In this document: piece by piece, positions 41,873-51,936 of the stretch | How positions within the stretch are numbered: position 1 is the stretch's first letter | Layout of the letters: each line of letters starts with the position of its first letter | NCBI GenBank assembly: GCA_036732025.1 | Contig: DAINDE010000002.1 | Location: 81,305-145,304 of the forward strand | Length of the DNA: 64,000 nt | Reading direction: 5' to 3' | Origin: SSSZ01 sp036732025 | Lineage (GTDB): Bacteria; Pseudomonadota; Gammaproteobacteria; Burkholderiales; Rhodocyclaceae | Notes under the pieces: model-generated | The model's input: the letters and a program-made list of their open reading frames with translations, nothing else | What the model was told of the DNA's origin: nothing | The model's database searches: none | Program-made: the position numbers and the translations under genes

Positions 41873-42325
41873 TCAACGGCGAGGGGGGAGGCGGTCCGGG
41901 AGTGTCAGGATGGCGTCCCGGTTGCTCCAGGAAAAGCAGGCTTCCGCTGCTTCGCGCCAGGGTAGCCAGCGCCAGTCCCGGTGTTCGGCAGGGGCGAGGG
42001 TGACGGGCATCGGGGCGGGAACGAGAAGCCCGAAGACGTGTTCGGTGTTGCGGGTAACCCCGGGCGCATAGCGATGGCGCCACTCCGGAAAGATTTCGTA
42101 GGTGTTGGTGATCTGCCAGTCGGTCAAGACATGGGCATCGGCGTCGATGCCGGTCTCCTCGGCCACCTCCCTTCGCGCCGCGGCGGCGAAATCCTCCTCC
42201 GCTTCCTGGCTGCCGGTGACCGACTGCCAGTAGCCCGGATGGGCGCGTCGTTCCAGGAGAAGCACCTCCAGTGCCGGTGTGTGGATTACGACGAGAACCG
42301 ATACGGGCTGTTTGTAGCCGCTCAT
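41873..42325 (-). CDS. nudB: Dihydroneopterin triphosphate diphosphatase NudB
   Basis: 150 aa Nudix hydrolase. The Nudix box is present (GSQEAEEDFAAAARREVAEE followed by TGI), and SVLVVIHTP, LLLERRAHPGYWQSVTGSQE and NTEHVFGLLVP match the NudB/FolQ type, which removes pyrophosphate from dihydroneopterin triphosphate in folate synthesis. ATG 42325 overlaps the barstar stop as ATGA. It is the last gene of the aspS operon; nudB behind aspS is seen in other betaproteobacteria. Confidence 0.9.
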   Translation of the reverse strand: MSGYKQPVSVLVVIHTPALEVLLLERRAHPGYWQSVTGSQEAEEDFAAAARREVAEETGIDADAHVLTDWQITNTYEIFPEWRHRYAPGVTRNTEHVFGLLVPAPMPVTLAPAEHRDWRWLPWREAAEACFSWSNRDAILTLPDRLPPRR

Positions 42326-42762
42326 CGACCGGGCAGCGGCGGGAGGTCCGCCGTGGAGCTGTCGACCAGCAGCCAGAAGGGGGTGCCGTCCTGGCGACGA
42401 ATTTCGGCCGCTGAACGAAGAACTTCCAGCACTGCGGCAAAATCGGCGGGGTGTTTGCGGCAAAAGTCTTCCAGGCCGAGTATTTCGATCAGGTAGCCGC
42501 GGGTTGGCCCGGCCCCCGGCCACTCGGGATCGGTCAGGCAGTCGTGCAAGGCATCCAGGTTGACGCCGTACCAGGGAGGAAAACCGAGGTCCTCCCCCAG
42601 TTTCTTGAGTACATGAAGCAGGGAGCGCTGCTTCGAGACGTCGGCCCCCACCACGGCGAAATCCAGGGCCGCCGCCTGGTCACGGGCCGCCTCCCGCAGG
42701 GTCTGGTCAGGGGCGCGATAGACGCCCGCCAGGCCGGCGTTGCGCAACTGGGTCCGATCCAT
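42322..42762 (-). CDS. Barstar-family RNase inhibitor
   Basis: 146 aa. The barstar core is visible at about 45-125 (SKQRSLLHVLKKLGEDLGFP, PPWYGVNLDALHDCLTD, LEDFCRKHPADFAAVLEVLR); the N-terminal 40 residues are extra. Barstar folds block guanyl-specific RNases. The gene upstream encodes exactly such an RNase, so the pair is read as toxin and immunity. It is coupled to nudB downstream (ATGA). The ATG 42762 is 13 bp past the RNase stop. Confidence 0.92.
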   Translation of the reverse strand: MDRTQLRNAGLAGVYRAPDQTLREAARDQAAALDFAVVGADVSKQRSLLHVLKKLGEDLGFPPWYGVNLDALHDCLTDPEWPGAGPTRGYLIEILGLEDFCRKHPADFAAVLEVLRSAAEIRRQDGTPFWLLVDSSTADLPPLPGR

Positions 42763-42775
42763 CGATAGCTTCTCC

Positions 42776-43129
42776 CTACTCCCTGATGCGCCGAAAGGTG
42801 GCGTAGTGGTCGTCGGTATAGTAATACTCGCCGACGGTGCCGGCGACGATGCGGCGGGCACCGCGCCCTCCGATGCCCGGAGTGCGGACGGTGTATTCGT
42901 GGTAATAGCCACGGGGCCGAGGGGGCAGGCGTCTTTCGAAATTTCCGAAGATGATGCCGTCCCGCGGGTAGGGGAAGGGGCCGCCGCGCTTGATCAGGGC
43001 CAGGGTCTGCCGGGCTTCGGCCGGAAGATCGGCAGCGGCGATCCAGCCTGGCCCTGTTTCCCGTGCCAGCCCGGCAGCGCTTCCAAGAGCCAGCCAGAGG
43101 GCAAGAAGGAAGCGCAGCCAGGGCGGCAT
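42776..43129 (-). CDS. Secreted guanyl-specific ribonuclease (RNase Sa/barnase family)
   Basis: 117 aa. A signal peptide (about 1-22, LRFLLALWLALGSAAGLA) is followed by a microbial RNase fold: GGPFPYPRDGIIFGNFER, YYHEYTV and DDHYATF match RNase Sa. Catalytic residues by analogy are E78, R89, R93 and H108, all present. There is no cysteine. Exported to the periplasm or outside, it would cut RNA after G. It sits 6 bp behind aspS and in front of its barstar. Confidence 0.93.
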   Translation of the reverse strand: MPPWLRFLLALWLALGSAAGLARETGPGWIAAADLPAEARQTLALIKRGGPFPYPRDGIIFGNFERRLPPRPRGYYHEYTVRTPGIGGRGARRIVAGTVGEYYYTDDHYATFRRIRE

Positions 43130-43135
43130 GTAGCG

Positions 43136-44938
<1,803 letters not shown>

Positions 44939-44955
44939 GAAGCTGTTCCAGAAGT

Positions 44956-45585
44956 TTAGGTGTTGGGTACGGAGCGATGGTTGGCGGGTGGGGCGACCAC
45001 TCCCATCGAGATGATGTATTTGAGGGCTTCGTCTACCGTCATGTCGAGTTCGACCACCTCGGCGGAGGCCATCATGAGAAAGAAGCCCGAGGTGGGATTG
45101 GGGGTCGTGGGAACGTAGACGCTGACGTATTCGCCGTTCAGGTGGTTGCGGACGTCGCCGCCCGGCTGTCCGGTCAGGAAGGCGATGGTCCAACTGCCGG
45201 CCCGTGGATACTGGACCAGCAGCGCCTTGCGGAAGGCGTTCCCGTTAGGGGCGAAAAGAGTGTCCGATACCTGCTTGACGCTGTTGTATACCGAATTGAC
45301 GACGGGAATGCGGGCCAGCAGACGTTCCCACCAGATCACCAGTTTCTGGCCGATGAAGTTGGTGGCCAGGAGTCCGGTGATGAATATCATCAGCAACGTG
45401 AGCACCGCACCGGCACCGGGAATGGCGAAGCCGAACACGTGCTGCGGATGGACGGCTTCGGGGAGCAGGCGCAGGGACTGGTCCAGGGTGCTGACGATGA
45501 GCGACAGCACCCAGCCGGTAATGACCAGGGGAACCCAGATCAGTAATCCGGTGATGAAATAGCGCTTGATCAGCTGGCTGCGCAC
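44956..45585 (-). CDS. DUF502 family membrane protein
   Basis: 209 aa with two transmembrane helices (about 12-32 and 58-80; FITGLLIWVPLVITGWVLSL) and a conserved soluble part (RIPVVNSVYNSVKQVSDTLF, YVPTTPNPTSGFF). Function unknown; the family is widespread in proteobacteria, normally between fmdB and aspS, as here. It overlaps fmdB by 16 bp and ends 17 bp before aspS. Confidence 0.93.
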   Translation of the reverse strand: MRSQLIKRYFITGLLIWVPLVITGWVLSLIVSTLDQSLRLLPEAVHPQHVFGFAIPGAGAVLTLLMIFITGLLATNFIGQKLVIWWERLLARIPVVNSVYNSVKQVSDTLFAPNGNAFRKALLVQYPRAGSWTIAFLTGQPGGDVRNHLNGEYVSVYVPTTPNPTSGFFLMMASAEVVELDMTVDEALKYIISMGVVAPPANHRSVPNT

Positions 45586-45833
45586 GCGCAGGCTCCGCTG
45601 CCACCCTGGCAGGGTGGGGTCTCGCTGGGTTTGCTCGGGGCCGCCTTGCCGCCCCCCTTGAAATCCGTCGCGTACCAGCCACTACCCTTCAACTGAAAGC
45701 CGGCAGCAGACAGCAACTTGCTGTAGCTCTCCTTGCCGCACTCAGGGCAAGTGGTCAGGGCGGGGTCGCTCATTTTCTGCAGGTGTTCCTTCTGGAAACC
45801 GCAGGCGTCGCAGCGATACTCGTAGATCGGCAT
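45570..45833 (-). CDS. FmdB-family zinc-ribbon protein
   Basis: 87 aa. MPIYEYRCDACG is the FmdB signature; the zinc ribbon uses CDAC and CPEC. The tail is rich in Gly, Ser and Cys (GGSGACACAA). A regulatory role was proposed for the founding member in methylotrophs, but the usual function is unknown. ATG 45833 has a good SD (TTGGAGGATTCCC). First gene of the fmdB-DUF502-aspS operon. Confidence 0.93.
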   Translation of the reverse strand: MPIYEYRCDACGFQKEHLQKMSDPALTTCPECGKESYSKLLSAAGFQLKGSGWYATDFKGGGKAAPSKPSETPPCQGGSGACACAAS

Positions 45834-45854
45834 GGGAATCCTCCAAAACCTTGA

Positions 45855-45884
45855 ATTATAACTGACACTTATTCCTTGCATCAC
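45855..45884 (-). promoter_or_regulatory. Promoter of the fmdB-aspS operon
   Basis: On the minus strand a perfect TATAAT (45860-45855) lies 18 bp after a poor -35 (GTGATG, 45884-45879). The transcript would start near 45848, leaving about 15 nt to fmdB including the SD. Confidence 0.5.
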
Positions 45885-45905
45885 ATGGTGCCACGGCAAG
45901 GATTT

Positions 45906-46757
45906 TCAAGGGAGGGTTCCCAGATAGGCTCCGGTGATGGCGGGGCCCCAATACAGGGCAATGACACCCGCAGCCGCCAAATAGGGTCCGAAGGGAATGG
46001 GTACGCTCCGTCCCCTCCCTGCCACCAGGATCAGGGCAATGCCGACAACGGCGCCGACCAGGGAGGAAAGCAGGATGACAGCTGGCAGCATCTGCCAGCC
46101 GAGCCAGGCGCCCAGGGCACCGAGAAGCTTGAAGTCGCCGTAGCCCATGCCCTCCTTGCCCGTGGCCAGTTTGAAGAGCCAGTAAACTGACCAGAGCGAG
46201 AGATATCCCGCCATGGCGCCAACTACCGCCGACTTGAGGTCCACGTAGGTGCCGAAAATATTGACCGCCAGCCCCAGCCAGAGCAGCGGGAGCGTAATGG
46301 CGTCGGGCAGGAGCTGAGTGTCGAAGTCGATCCAGGCCAGGGCGATCAGCGACCAGATCAGCGCCAGGCTGGCGAGGCCCGGCCAGCCGGCGCCGAAATG
46401 GACGACGGAGAATGCCGAGAGCAGGGCCGTGGCCAGTTCGATCAGCGGATAGCGGAGGGAGATCGCAGCCCCGCACCGGGAGCAGCGGCCACGCAGGAAG
46501 AGGTAACTGAGGACGGGAATGTTCTCGAGGGCGGTTATCCGGTGCCCGCAGTGCGGGCAGCGGGAGCGGGGAGTCGCCAACGTCAGGCGTTCGCCTTCGG
46601 CGGGGGCTGGTTCGCCGCGCAACTCGGCACACTGGGCCTGCCAGTCCCTTTCCATCATCCGGGGCAGGCGATGGATCACCACGTTGAGAAAACTGCCGAC
46701 GCACAGACCCAGCAGCCCGGCGAGCGCGGCCAGGCCGCTGGTTTCTGGCAACGTCAT
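45906..46757 (-). CDS. pilD: Prepilin peptidase PilD
   Basis: 283 aa polytopic aspartic protease. GSFLNVVIHRLP at the N-terminus, two zinc-type CxxC pairs (CPHC, CSRC, about 67-95), and the two catalytic aspartates in WIDFDTQLLPD and GMGYGDFKLLG. It cleaves and N-methylates prepilins. It is the only such peptidase in the window, so it may serve the MSHA prepilins too. Start overlaps the pilC stop by 4 bp. Confidence 0.97.
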   Translation of the reverse strand: MTLPETSGLAALAGLLGLCVGSFLNVVIHRLPRMMERDWQAQCAELRGEPAPAEGERLTLATPRSRCPHCGHRITALENIPVLSYLFLRGRCSRCGAAISLRYPLIELATALLSAFSVVHFGAGWPGLASLALIWSLIALAWIDFDTQLLPDAITLPLLWLGLAVNIFGTYVDLKSAVVGAMAGYLSLWSVYWLFKLATGKEGMGYGDFKLLGALGAWLGWQMLPAVILLSSLVGAVVGIALILVAGRGRSVPIPFGPYLAAAGVIALYWGPAITGAYLGTLP

Positions 46758-47983
46758 CCGACCACGGCGCCGAGCTTGAAGATGGGCAGGTACATGGCGA
46801 TCACCATGCCGCCGATCAGCACCCCGAGGACTACCATGATCATGGGTTCCATCATGCTGGACAGGGCGGCGACGGCGTCATCGACTTCCGCCTCGAAGAA
46901 GTCGGCGACCTTGCCCAGCATGGAGTCGAGGGCACCCGATTCTTCGCCGATGGCCACCATCTGGGTGACCATGTTGGGGAAAAGATTGCTGTTCTGCATG
47001 GAGATGGTTAGGCTGGTGCCGGTAGCAACCTCCCCCTGGATCTGCCGGGTGCCGACCTTGTAAACGTGGTTTCCCGCGGCACCGCCGACGGATTCCAGGG
47101 ATTCGACCAGGGGTACACCGGCGCTGAACATGGTGGCGAGGGTACGGGTCCAACGGGCGATGACCGCCTTGCGGATGATGTCGCCGAAGATCGGCATACG
47201 CAGGGAGTAGCGGTCGAAGGCAATCTGCATCGCCTCGGATCGCCGGTAGGCCTGGATGAAGGCATAGATGCCACCGAAAAGGCCGCCGAAGATGGCCCAC
47301 CAATACTCGACGAAGTAGTCGGACATGGCGATGACGATCAACGTCGGCGCGGGCAGGTCGGCGCCGAAGCTGCGGAAGACTTCCTTGAAGGCGGGGATGA
47401 CGAAAATCATGATGACCGCCGTGATGACGAAGGCGACCAGGATGATGGTAGTGGGGTAGAAGAGGGCGGACTTGATCTTCGCCTTGATGGCCAGGATCTT
47501 TTCCTTGTAGGTGGCCAGGCGGTCCAGGAGGCTGTCGAGAATACCGGCTTGCTCACCGGCCGCGACCAGGTTGCAGTAGAGGCTGTCGAAATACAGCGGG
47601 TACTTGCGGAAAGCCTGGGACAGCGAACTGCCGGTCTCAACATCGCTCTTGATGTCGAGGAGGAGTTTGCCGACCGCCGGGTTGGCGTGGCCCTTGCCGA
47701 CAATGTCGAAGGCCTGCAGCAGCGGCACGCCGGACTTCATCATGGTGGCCAACTGGCGGGTGAACAGCGTGATGTCCTTTTCCGTGACCTTGCCGCCGCT
47801 CTTGAAGCGCTGCTTGGAAATCTTGCTGACCATGATGCCCTGGCGGCGCAAGGTGGTCTGGACGACAGCCTGGGTCGGCGCACGCACTTCGCCGCGAACG
47901 GTCTTGCCGTCCTTGTTCTTGCCTTCCCAGATGAAAGTGAACTCCTTGACGCCGGAACTTCTCGATCTTGCGGCGGTGGCCAT
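46754..47983 (-). CDS. pilC: Type IV pilus platform protein PilC
   Basis: 409 aa inner-membrane protein with two GspF domains (about 75-198 and 280-400), and typical PilC stretches: LRRQGIMVSKISKQRF, TRQLATMMKSGVPLLQAFDI, FYPTTIILVAFVITAVIMIF. It works with PilB to build the type IVa pilus. It lies between pilB (14 bp) and pilD (overlap), the classic pilBCD order. Confidence 0.97.
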   Translation of the reverse strand: MATAARSRSSGVKEFTFIWEGKNKDGKTVRGEVRAPTQAVVQTTLRRQGIMVSKISKQRFKSGGKVTEKDITLFTRQLATMMKSGVPLLQAFDIVGKGHANPAVGKLLLDIKSDVETGSSLSQAFRKYPLYFDSLYCNLVAAGEQAGILDSLLDRLATYKEKILAIKAKIKSALFYPTTIILVAFVITAVIMIFVIPAFKEVFRSFGADLPAPTLIVIAMSDYFVEYWWAIFGGLFGGIYAFIQAYRRSEAMQIAFDRYSLRMPIFGDIIRKAVIARWTRTLATMFSAGVPLVESLESVGGAAGNHVYKVGTRQIQGEVATGTSLTISMQNSNLFPNMVTQMVAIGEESGALDSMLGKVADFFEAEVDDAVAALSSMMEPMIMVVLGVLIGGMVIAMYLPIFKLGAVVG

Positions 47984-47997
47984 CCCTTGTCTCCCTG

Positions 47998-49713
47998 TTA
48001 TGCGTTGGTGGTGCTGAGGACCTCGTCGAGCGAGGTGACACCTTGCTTCACTTTCAATAGCCCGGATTGGCGCAGGTCCTTGACCCCTTCCGTGAGCGCC
48101 TGCGCGGCGATGTCGAGGGACGTGGCGCCGGCCATGATCAAGCGCTGGATGGCTTCCGATACCGGCATCACCTGGTAGATGCCGACCCGGCCCTTGTACC
48201 CGCTCCCCTTGCAGCGGTCACAGCCGCCGGGGCCGTAGAGCGTCCAGTTGCCGGCAAGATCCTCTTCGGAGAATCCCGCGTTGAGGAGCGTTTCCCGCGG
48301 CACTTCCACCGGTTGCTTGCAGGTACATAGGCGCCGTGCCAGTCGCTGGGCGGTGATGAGCAGCACGCTGGAGGCGATATTGAAGGTGGGCACGCCCATG
48401 TTCATCAGTCGCGTCAGCGTCTGCGGTGCATCGTTGGTATGCAGGGTGGACAAGACCAGGTGGCCTGTCTGGGCTGCCTTGACGGCGATTTCCGCGGTCT
48501 CTAGGTCGCGGATTTCGCCGACCATGATGATGTCCGGATCCTGGCGCAGAAAGGACTTAAGGGCAGCCGCGAAGGTTAGCCCGACCTTGTCGTCAACGTT
48601 GACCTGGTTGATGCCGGGAAGGTTGATTTCCGCGGGATCCTCGGCGGTCGAGATGTTCACGCCGGGCTTGTTGAGCATGTTGAGGCAGGTGTAGAGCGAT
48701 ACCGTCTTGCCGGAACCCGTCGGGCCCGTTACCAGGATCATGCCGTAGGGGCGATTGATGGCGTCGAGCAGGGCGGCTTTCTGCTCCGGTTCGTAGCCCA
48801 GCGCTTCGATGCCGAGCGTGGCCGAAGTCGGATCGAGGATCCGCAGGACGATCTTCTCGCCCTGCAGGGTGGGGAGCGTGCTGACGCGGAAATCGATCGC
48901 CCGCGACTTGGAGAGCACCAGTTTCATCCGGCCGTCCTGGGGGACGCGTTTCTCGGCGATGTTGAGCCGGGAAATGACCTTGATGCGGGAGGCGATCTTT
49001 TCCTTGATGGCCAAGGGGGGGGTCGCGACTTCCCGCAGAATGCCGTCGATACGGAAACGAATGCGGTAGAACTTCTCGTATGGTTCGAAATGGATATCCG
49101 AAGCGCCATCGTTGATGGCGTCGAGCATGATCTTCTGGATGAACTTGACGACCGGGGCATCGTCTATGTCGGCCGTCGCTGCCTCGTCGGCTTTGGAGTT
49201 GGCTTCCTCGTCGAGGAAATCGAGGTTGATGTCTTCGCCCGCCAGATTCTTGAGCGATTCTTCCGCCGATTCCGAGTATTTTGCCACCAGCGGCGCGAGC
49301 TTGGGTTCCTCCACCACGATGGGGTCCACCGCCAGGCCGGTCTGGAAGCGGATTTCGTCGAGAGCGCGCAGGTTGGTCGGGTCGGCAATGGCGATCGACA
49401 GGCGGTTGCCCCGCTTGTTGAGTGGGATGACCCGGTGGGAGGAGATCAGCTTCCGGTCGACGGCGTTCGCCGGGATATGGGCTTCGTCGAAGGAATTGAG
49501 ATCGAGCAGAGGATAACCGAAGGTTTCCGCGACAAAACGCGCCACTTCGAGTGCCGTTGCCTTCTTGCTCTGCACCAGTTGTTCGATCAGGGTGCTCTTG
49601 GCGGCAGCGGCCTGGGCGAGCAATTGCTCAGCCTCGCCTTCCTTCAGGCGGCCAGCCTGAACCATCGCTCGCGCGAGGCCACTGAGAGGGGCTGCTTGGG
49701 GAGTGGCTGCCAT
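47998..49713 (-). CDS. pilB: Type IV pilus assembly ATPase PilB
   Basis: 571 aa. Walker A GPTGSGKT (about 330), Walker B-like IIMVGEIRDLETAEIA, and the tetracysteine zinc site (CTCK, CDRC). The N-terminal domain is of MshEN type in fold but lacks the RLGxxL..Q cyclic-di-GMP motifs that MshE of this window keeps. It powers pilus extension for twitching, adhesion or DNA uptake. First gene of pilBCD. Confidence 0.97.
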   Translation of the reverse strand: MAATPQAAPLSGLARAMVQAGRLKEGEAEQLLAQAAAAKSTLIEQLVQSKKATALEVARFVAETFGYPLLDLNSFDEAHIPANAVDRKLISSHRVIPLNKRGNRLSIAIADPTNLRALDEIRFQTGLAVDPIVVEEPKLAPLVAKYSESAEESLKNLAGEDINLDFLDEEANSKADEAATADIDDAPVVKFIQKIMLDAINDGASDIHFEPYEKFYRIRFRIDGILREVATPPLAIKEKIASRIKVISRLNIAEKRVPQDGRMKLVLSKSRAIDFRVSTLPTLQGEKIVLRILDPTSATLGIEALGYEPEQKAALLDAINRPYGMILVTGPTGSGKTVSLYTCLNMLNKPGVNISTAEDPAEINLPGINQVNVDDKVGLTFAAALKSFLRQDPDIIMVGEIRDLETAEIAVKAAQTGHLVLSTLHTNDAPQTLTRLMNMGVPTFNIASSVLLITAQRLARRLCTCKQPVEVPRETLLNAGFSEEDLAGNWTLYGPGGCDRCKGSGYKGRVGIYQVMPVSEAIQRLIMAGATSLDIAAQALTEGVKDLRQSGLLKVKQGVTSLDEVLSTTNA

Positions 49714-49795
49714 CTATATGTTTTCAAATGCCGAATAAATCGTTTCGATGATGCTACGGGGGCAAATGTTTGTAAAGTCCGCGTCTGCCATGGGT

Positions 49796-51064
49796 TTAGC
49801 GCCGGGGTCGGAAGACGCGGGCGGTTCTGACGCTCCGATCCTCCGTCTGCATGATTTCCACTGCGATCCCCGCAATCTTCAAACTGACGCCGGACTCTGG
49901 AATGTCCTGGAAATGCTCGAGAATCAACCCGTTCAAGGTTTTCGGGCCGGCAAGGGGAAAGTCGAGCCCGAGCCGACGATTGATCTCCCGCAGCGAACGG
50001 GTGCCTTCCACGACTGCCCAGCCTTCATCGTTCCAGCCCAGCGAAGTGCCCAGGCCGGCGATGGAGGTGGTGAACTCGCCGACGATTTCCTCGATGATGT
50101 CTTCGAGGGTCAGGAGGCCGAGTATTTCGCCGTATTCGTCAATGACGAAGCCGATGCGCTGGCGGTTGTCCTGAAAGAAGGCCAGTTGGGAAAAGACCGG
50201 GGTACCGGCGGGAATGTAATAGGGCTCGGCGAGAAGGCTGCGCAACTGACCTTCGTCTATCCCGCCGTGGCCGATTTCGCCGATGAGCCGCCGGATCGGC
50301 AGGATGCCGAGAAGTTGGTCCAGGGATTCGAGACATACTGGAAGGCGGCTGTGGTGGCTGGTGGCCAGCTGGGTCGCGACTTCCGGCCAGGGTTGGGCCA
50401 AATCGAGGATTTCTATGGCCCCGCGGGGTGTCATTACATCTTCTACGGTAATGCCGTTGAGTTCGAAGAGGTTGGCGAGGATGGCCTGGTGCTTCTTGGG
50501 AATGAAGTGTGCCGACTCGAGGACGAGGCTGCGGAGTTCTTCCGGGGTCAGCTTGACTTCCTGCTGGCCGGGGGCCGGTGTCAGGCGCATGAGGCGAAGC
50601 AGGGCGCTGGCGAAGAGGTTGATGAACCAGACCGCCGGATAGAACAGACGCAGCAAGGGAGCGAGCAGGTACCCGAGTGCGACCGCGAGTCGGTCGCTGT
50701 AGGAGGCGCCGATGATCTTGGGAGTGATCTCGGAAAACACCAGGATGGCAAAGGTGACCGCCAGCGTGCCGGCGCCCAGCGCCCATTTTTCCTCGCCGAA
50801 GAGTTCGATGGTGATGACGCTCACTAGGGTGGCGGCAGCCGAATTGACCAAATTGTTGCCAAGGAGGATGACTCCAAGCAATTTGTCGGTTCGTTCCAGC
50901 AGATCCAGGGTTTTCCGCGCGCCGTGATGGCCATTCTGGGCGAGGTGCCGGAGCCGGAAGCGGTTCGACGCCATCATCGCCGTCTCGCTCAGCGAAAAAA
51001 AGGCCGAGATCGCCAGAAGTAATATCAGGGCCAGGGAGAGCGCCGAAAGAGGGATGCCGTCCAA
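49796..51064 (-). CDS. HlyC/CorC (CNNM) family transporter-like protein
   Basis: 422 aa. N-terminal DUF21 domain with four hydrophobic helices (about 5-190; LILLLAISAFFSLSETAMMA), then a CBS pair (VEDVMTPRGAIEILDL, FVIDEYGEILGLLTLEDIIE) and a C-terminal CorC/HlyC domain (LNGLILEHFQDIPESG). The group has been linked to magnesium and cobalt efflux. It begins 3 bp after ypjD stop, so the two are one transcript, as in many proteobacteria. Confidence 0.93.
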   Translation of the reverse strand: MDGIPLSALSLALILLLAISAFFSLSETAMMASNRFRLRHLAQNGHHGARKTLDLLERTDKLLGVILLGNNLVNSAAATLVSVITIELFGEEKWALGAGTLAVTFAILVFSEITPKIIGASYSDRLAVALGYLLAPLLRLFYPAVWFINLFASALLRLMRLTPAPGQQEVKLTPEELRSLVLESAHFIPKKHQAILANLFELNGITVEDVMTPRGAIEILDLAQPWPEVATQLATSHHSRLPVCLESLDQLLGILPIRRLIGEIGHGGIDEGQLRSLLAEPYYIPAGTPVFSQLAFFQDNRQRIGFVIDEYGEILGLLTLEDIIEEIVGEFTTSIAGLGTSLGWNDEGWAVVEGTRSLREINRRLGLDFPLAGPKTLNGLILEHFQDIPESGVSLKIAGIAVEIMQTEDRSVRTARVFRPRR

Positions 51065-51067
51065 CTT

Positions 51068-51907
51068 CTAGGCACGCCCGAGGATGATTTCGACGACGAA
51101 ACGACTGCCGATATAGGCCAGGAGCAATACGGTAAAACCCGCGAGCGTCCAGTGCAACGCCTTGCGGCCCCGCCAGCCCCAGGCGTGGCGCCCCACCAGC
51201 AGCATGGCGAAGATGCCCCAGGAGGCGAAAGCGAAAAGGGTCTTGTGATCGAAGGCCAGGGCCTTGCCGAACAGTTGCTCGGAAAACAGGACGCCGCTGC
51301 CCAGGGCGAGGGTCAGGAGTACGAAGCCGATGAGCAGCATGCGGAAAAGCAGCGCTTCCATGGTCAGCAGCGGCGGCAGGCTGGTCAGGCTGCGGGTGAG
51401 GGTCTTCTTGTGCAGGGCGCGCTCGGTGAAGCCCATGAATACGGCGTGGAGGGCAGAGAGGGTGAACAGGCTGTAAGCCAGCATGGCCGCGAGGAAGTGG
51501 AGCTTGAAGCCGGTGGCGCCGGCGTGGGCGACCAGGTGTACGTTGGGGAATATCACCGGCAGGGCGGTGCAGACGGCCGCCAGCGGCAGAACCAGCGGTT
51601 GCAACCCTTCCATGCGGGCGAGGAAGCTTTCCAGCCAGTAGATGAGCACCGCCAGCCACATCATGAGCGAAAGGGCGAAACCAAAGGAAAAACGCATGCC
51701 GACATCGTTGAATAGGGCGCTGTAGAGCCCGAAGGCATGGATGGCCAGGGCGCCGCCGATGGCTCCCCGTTCCCAGGCCTGCATGGGGCAAGCGACGCAC
51801 TGGGTGTCGCCCTCGCGCCAGCGGGTGTTCCAAAAATGGAAGCCAAGCCCGGCGTAGAGCAGGGCGGCAACAATGTGCGGCAGAAGCTGAATTACAATAT
51901 CGGCCAT
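51068..51907 (-). CDS. ypjD: CcsA/YpjD-like cytochrome c assembly membrane protein
   Basis: 279 aa with about eight transmembrane helices. The conserved HFLAAMLAYSLFTLSALHAV and KTLFAFASWGIFAMLLVGRH stretches with invariant histidines resemble the haem-handling CcsA/CcmC family, but the tryptophan-rich signature is not evident. In E. coli the homologue is next to ffh and corC-like genes without a defined function. Divergent from ffh by 29 bp. Confidence 0.9.
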   Translation of the reverse strand: MADIVIQLLPHIVAALLYAGLGFHFWNTRWREGDTQCVACPMQAWERGAIGGALAIHAFGLYSALFNDVGMRFSFGFALSLMMWLAVLIYWLESFLARMEGLQPLVLPLAAVCTALPVIFPNVHLVAHAGATGFKLHFLAAMLAYSLFTLSALHAVFMGFTERALHKKTLTRSLTSLPPLLTMEALLFRMLLIGFVLLTLALGSGVLFSEQLFGKALAFDHKTLFAFASWGIFAMLLVGRHAWGWRGRKALHWTLAGFTVLLLAYIGSRFVVEIILGRA

Positions 51908-51936
51908 CCCGGAATTCTACTAGAAGCCCTATCCCC

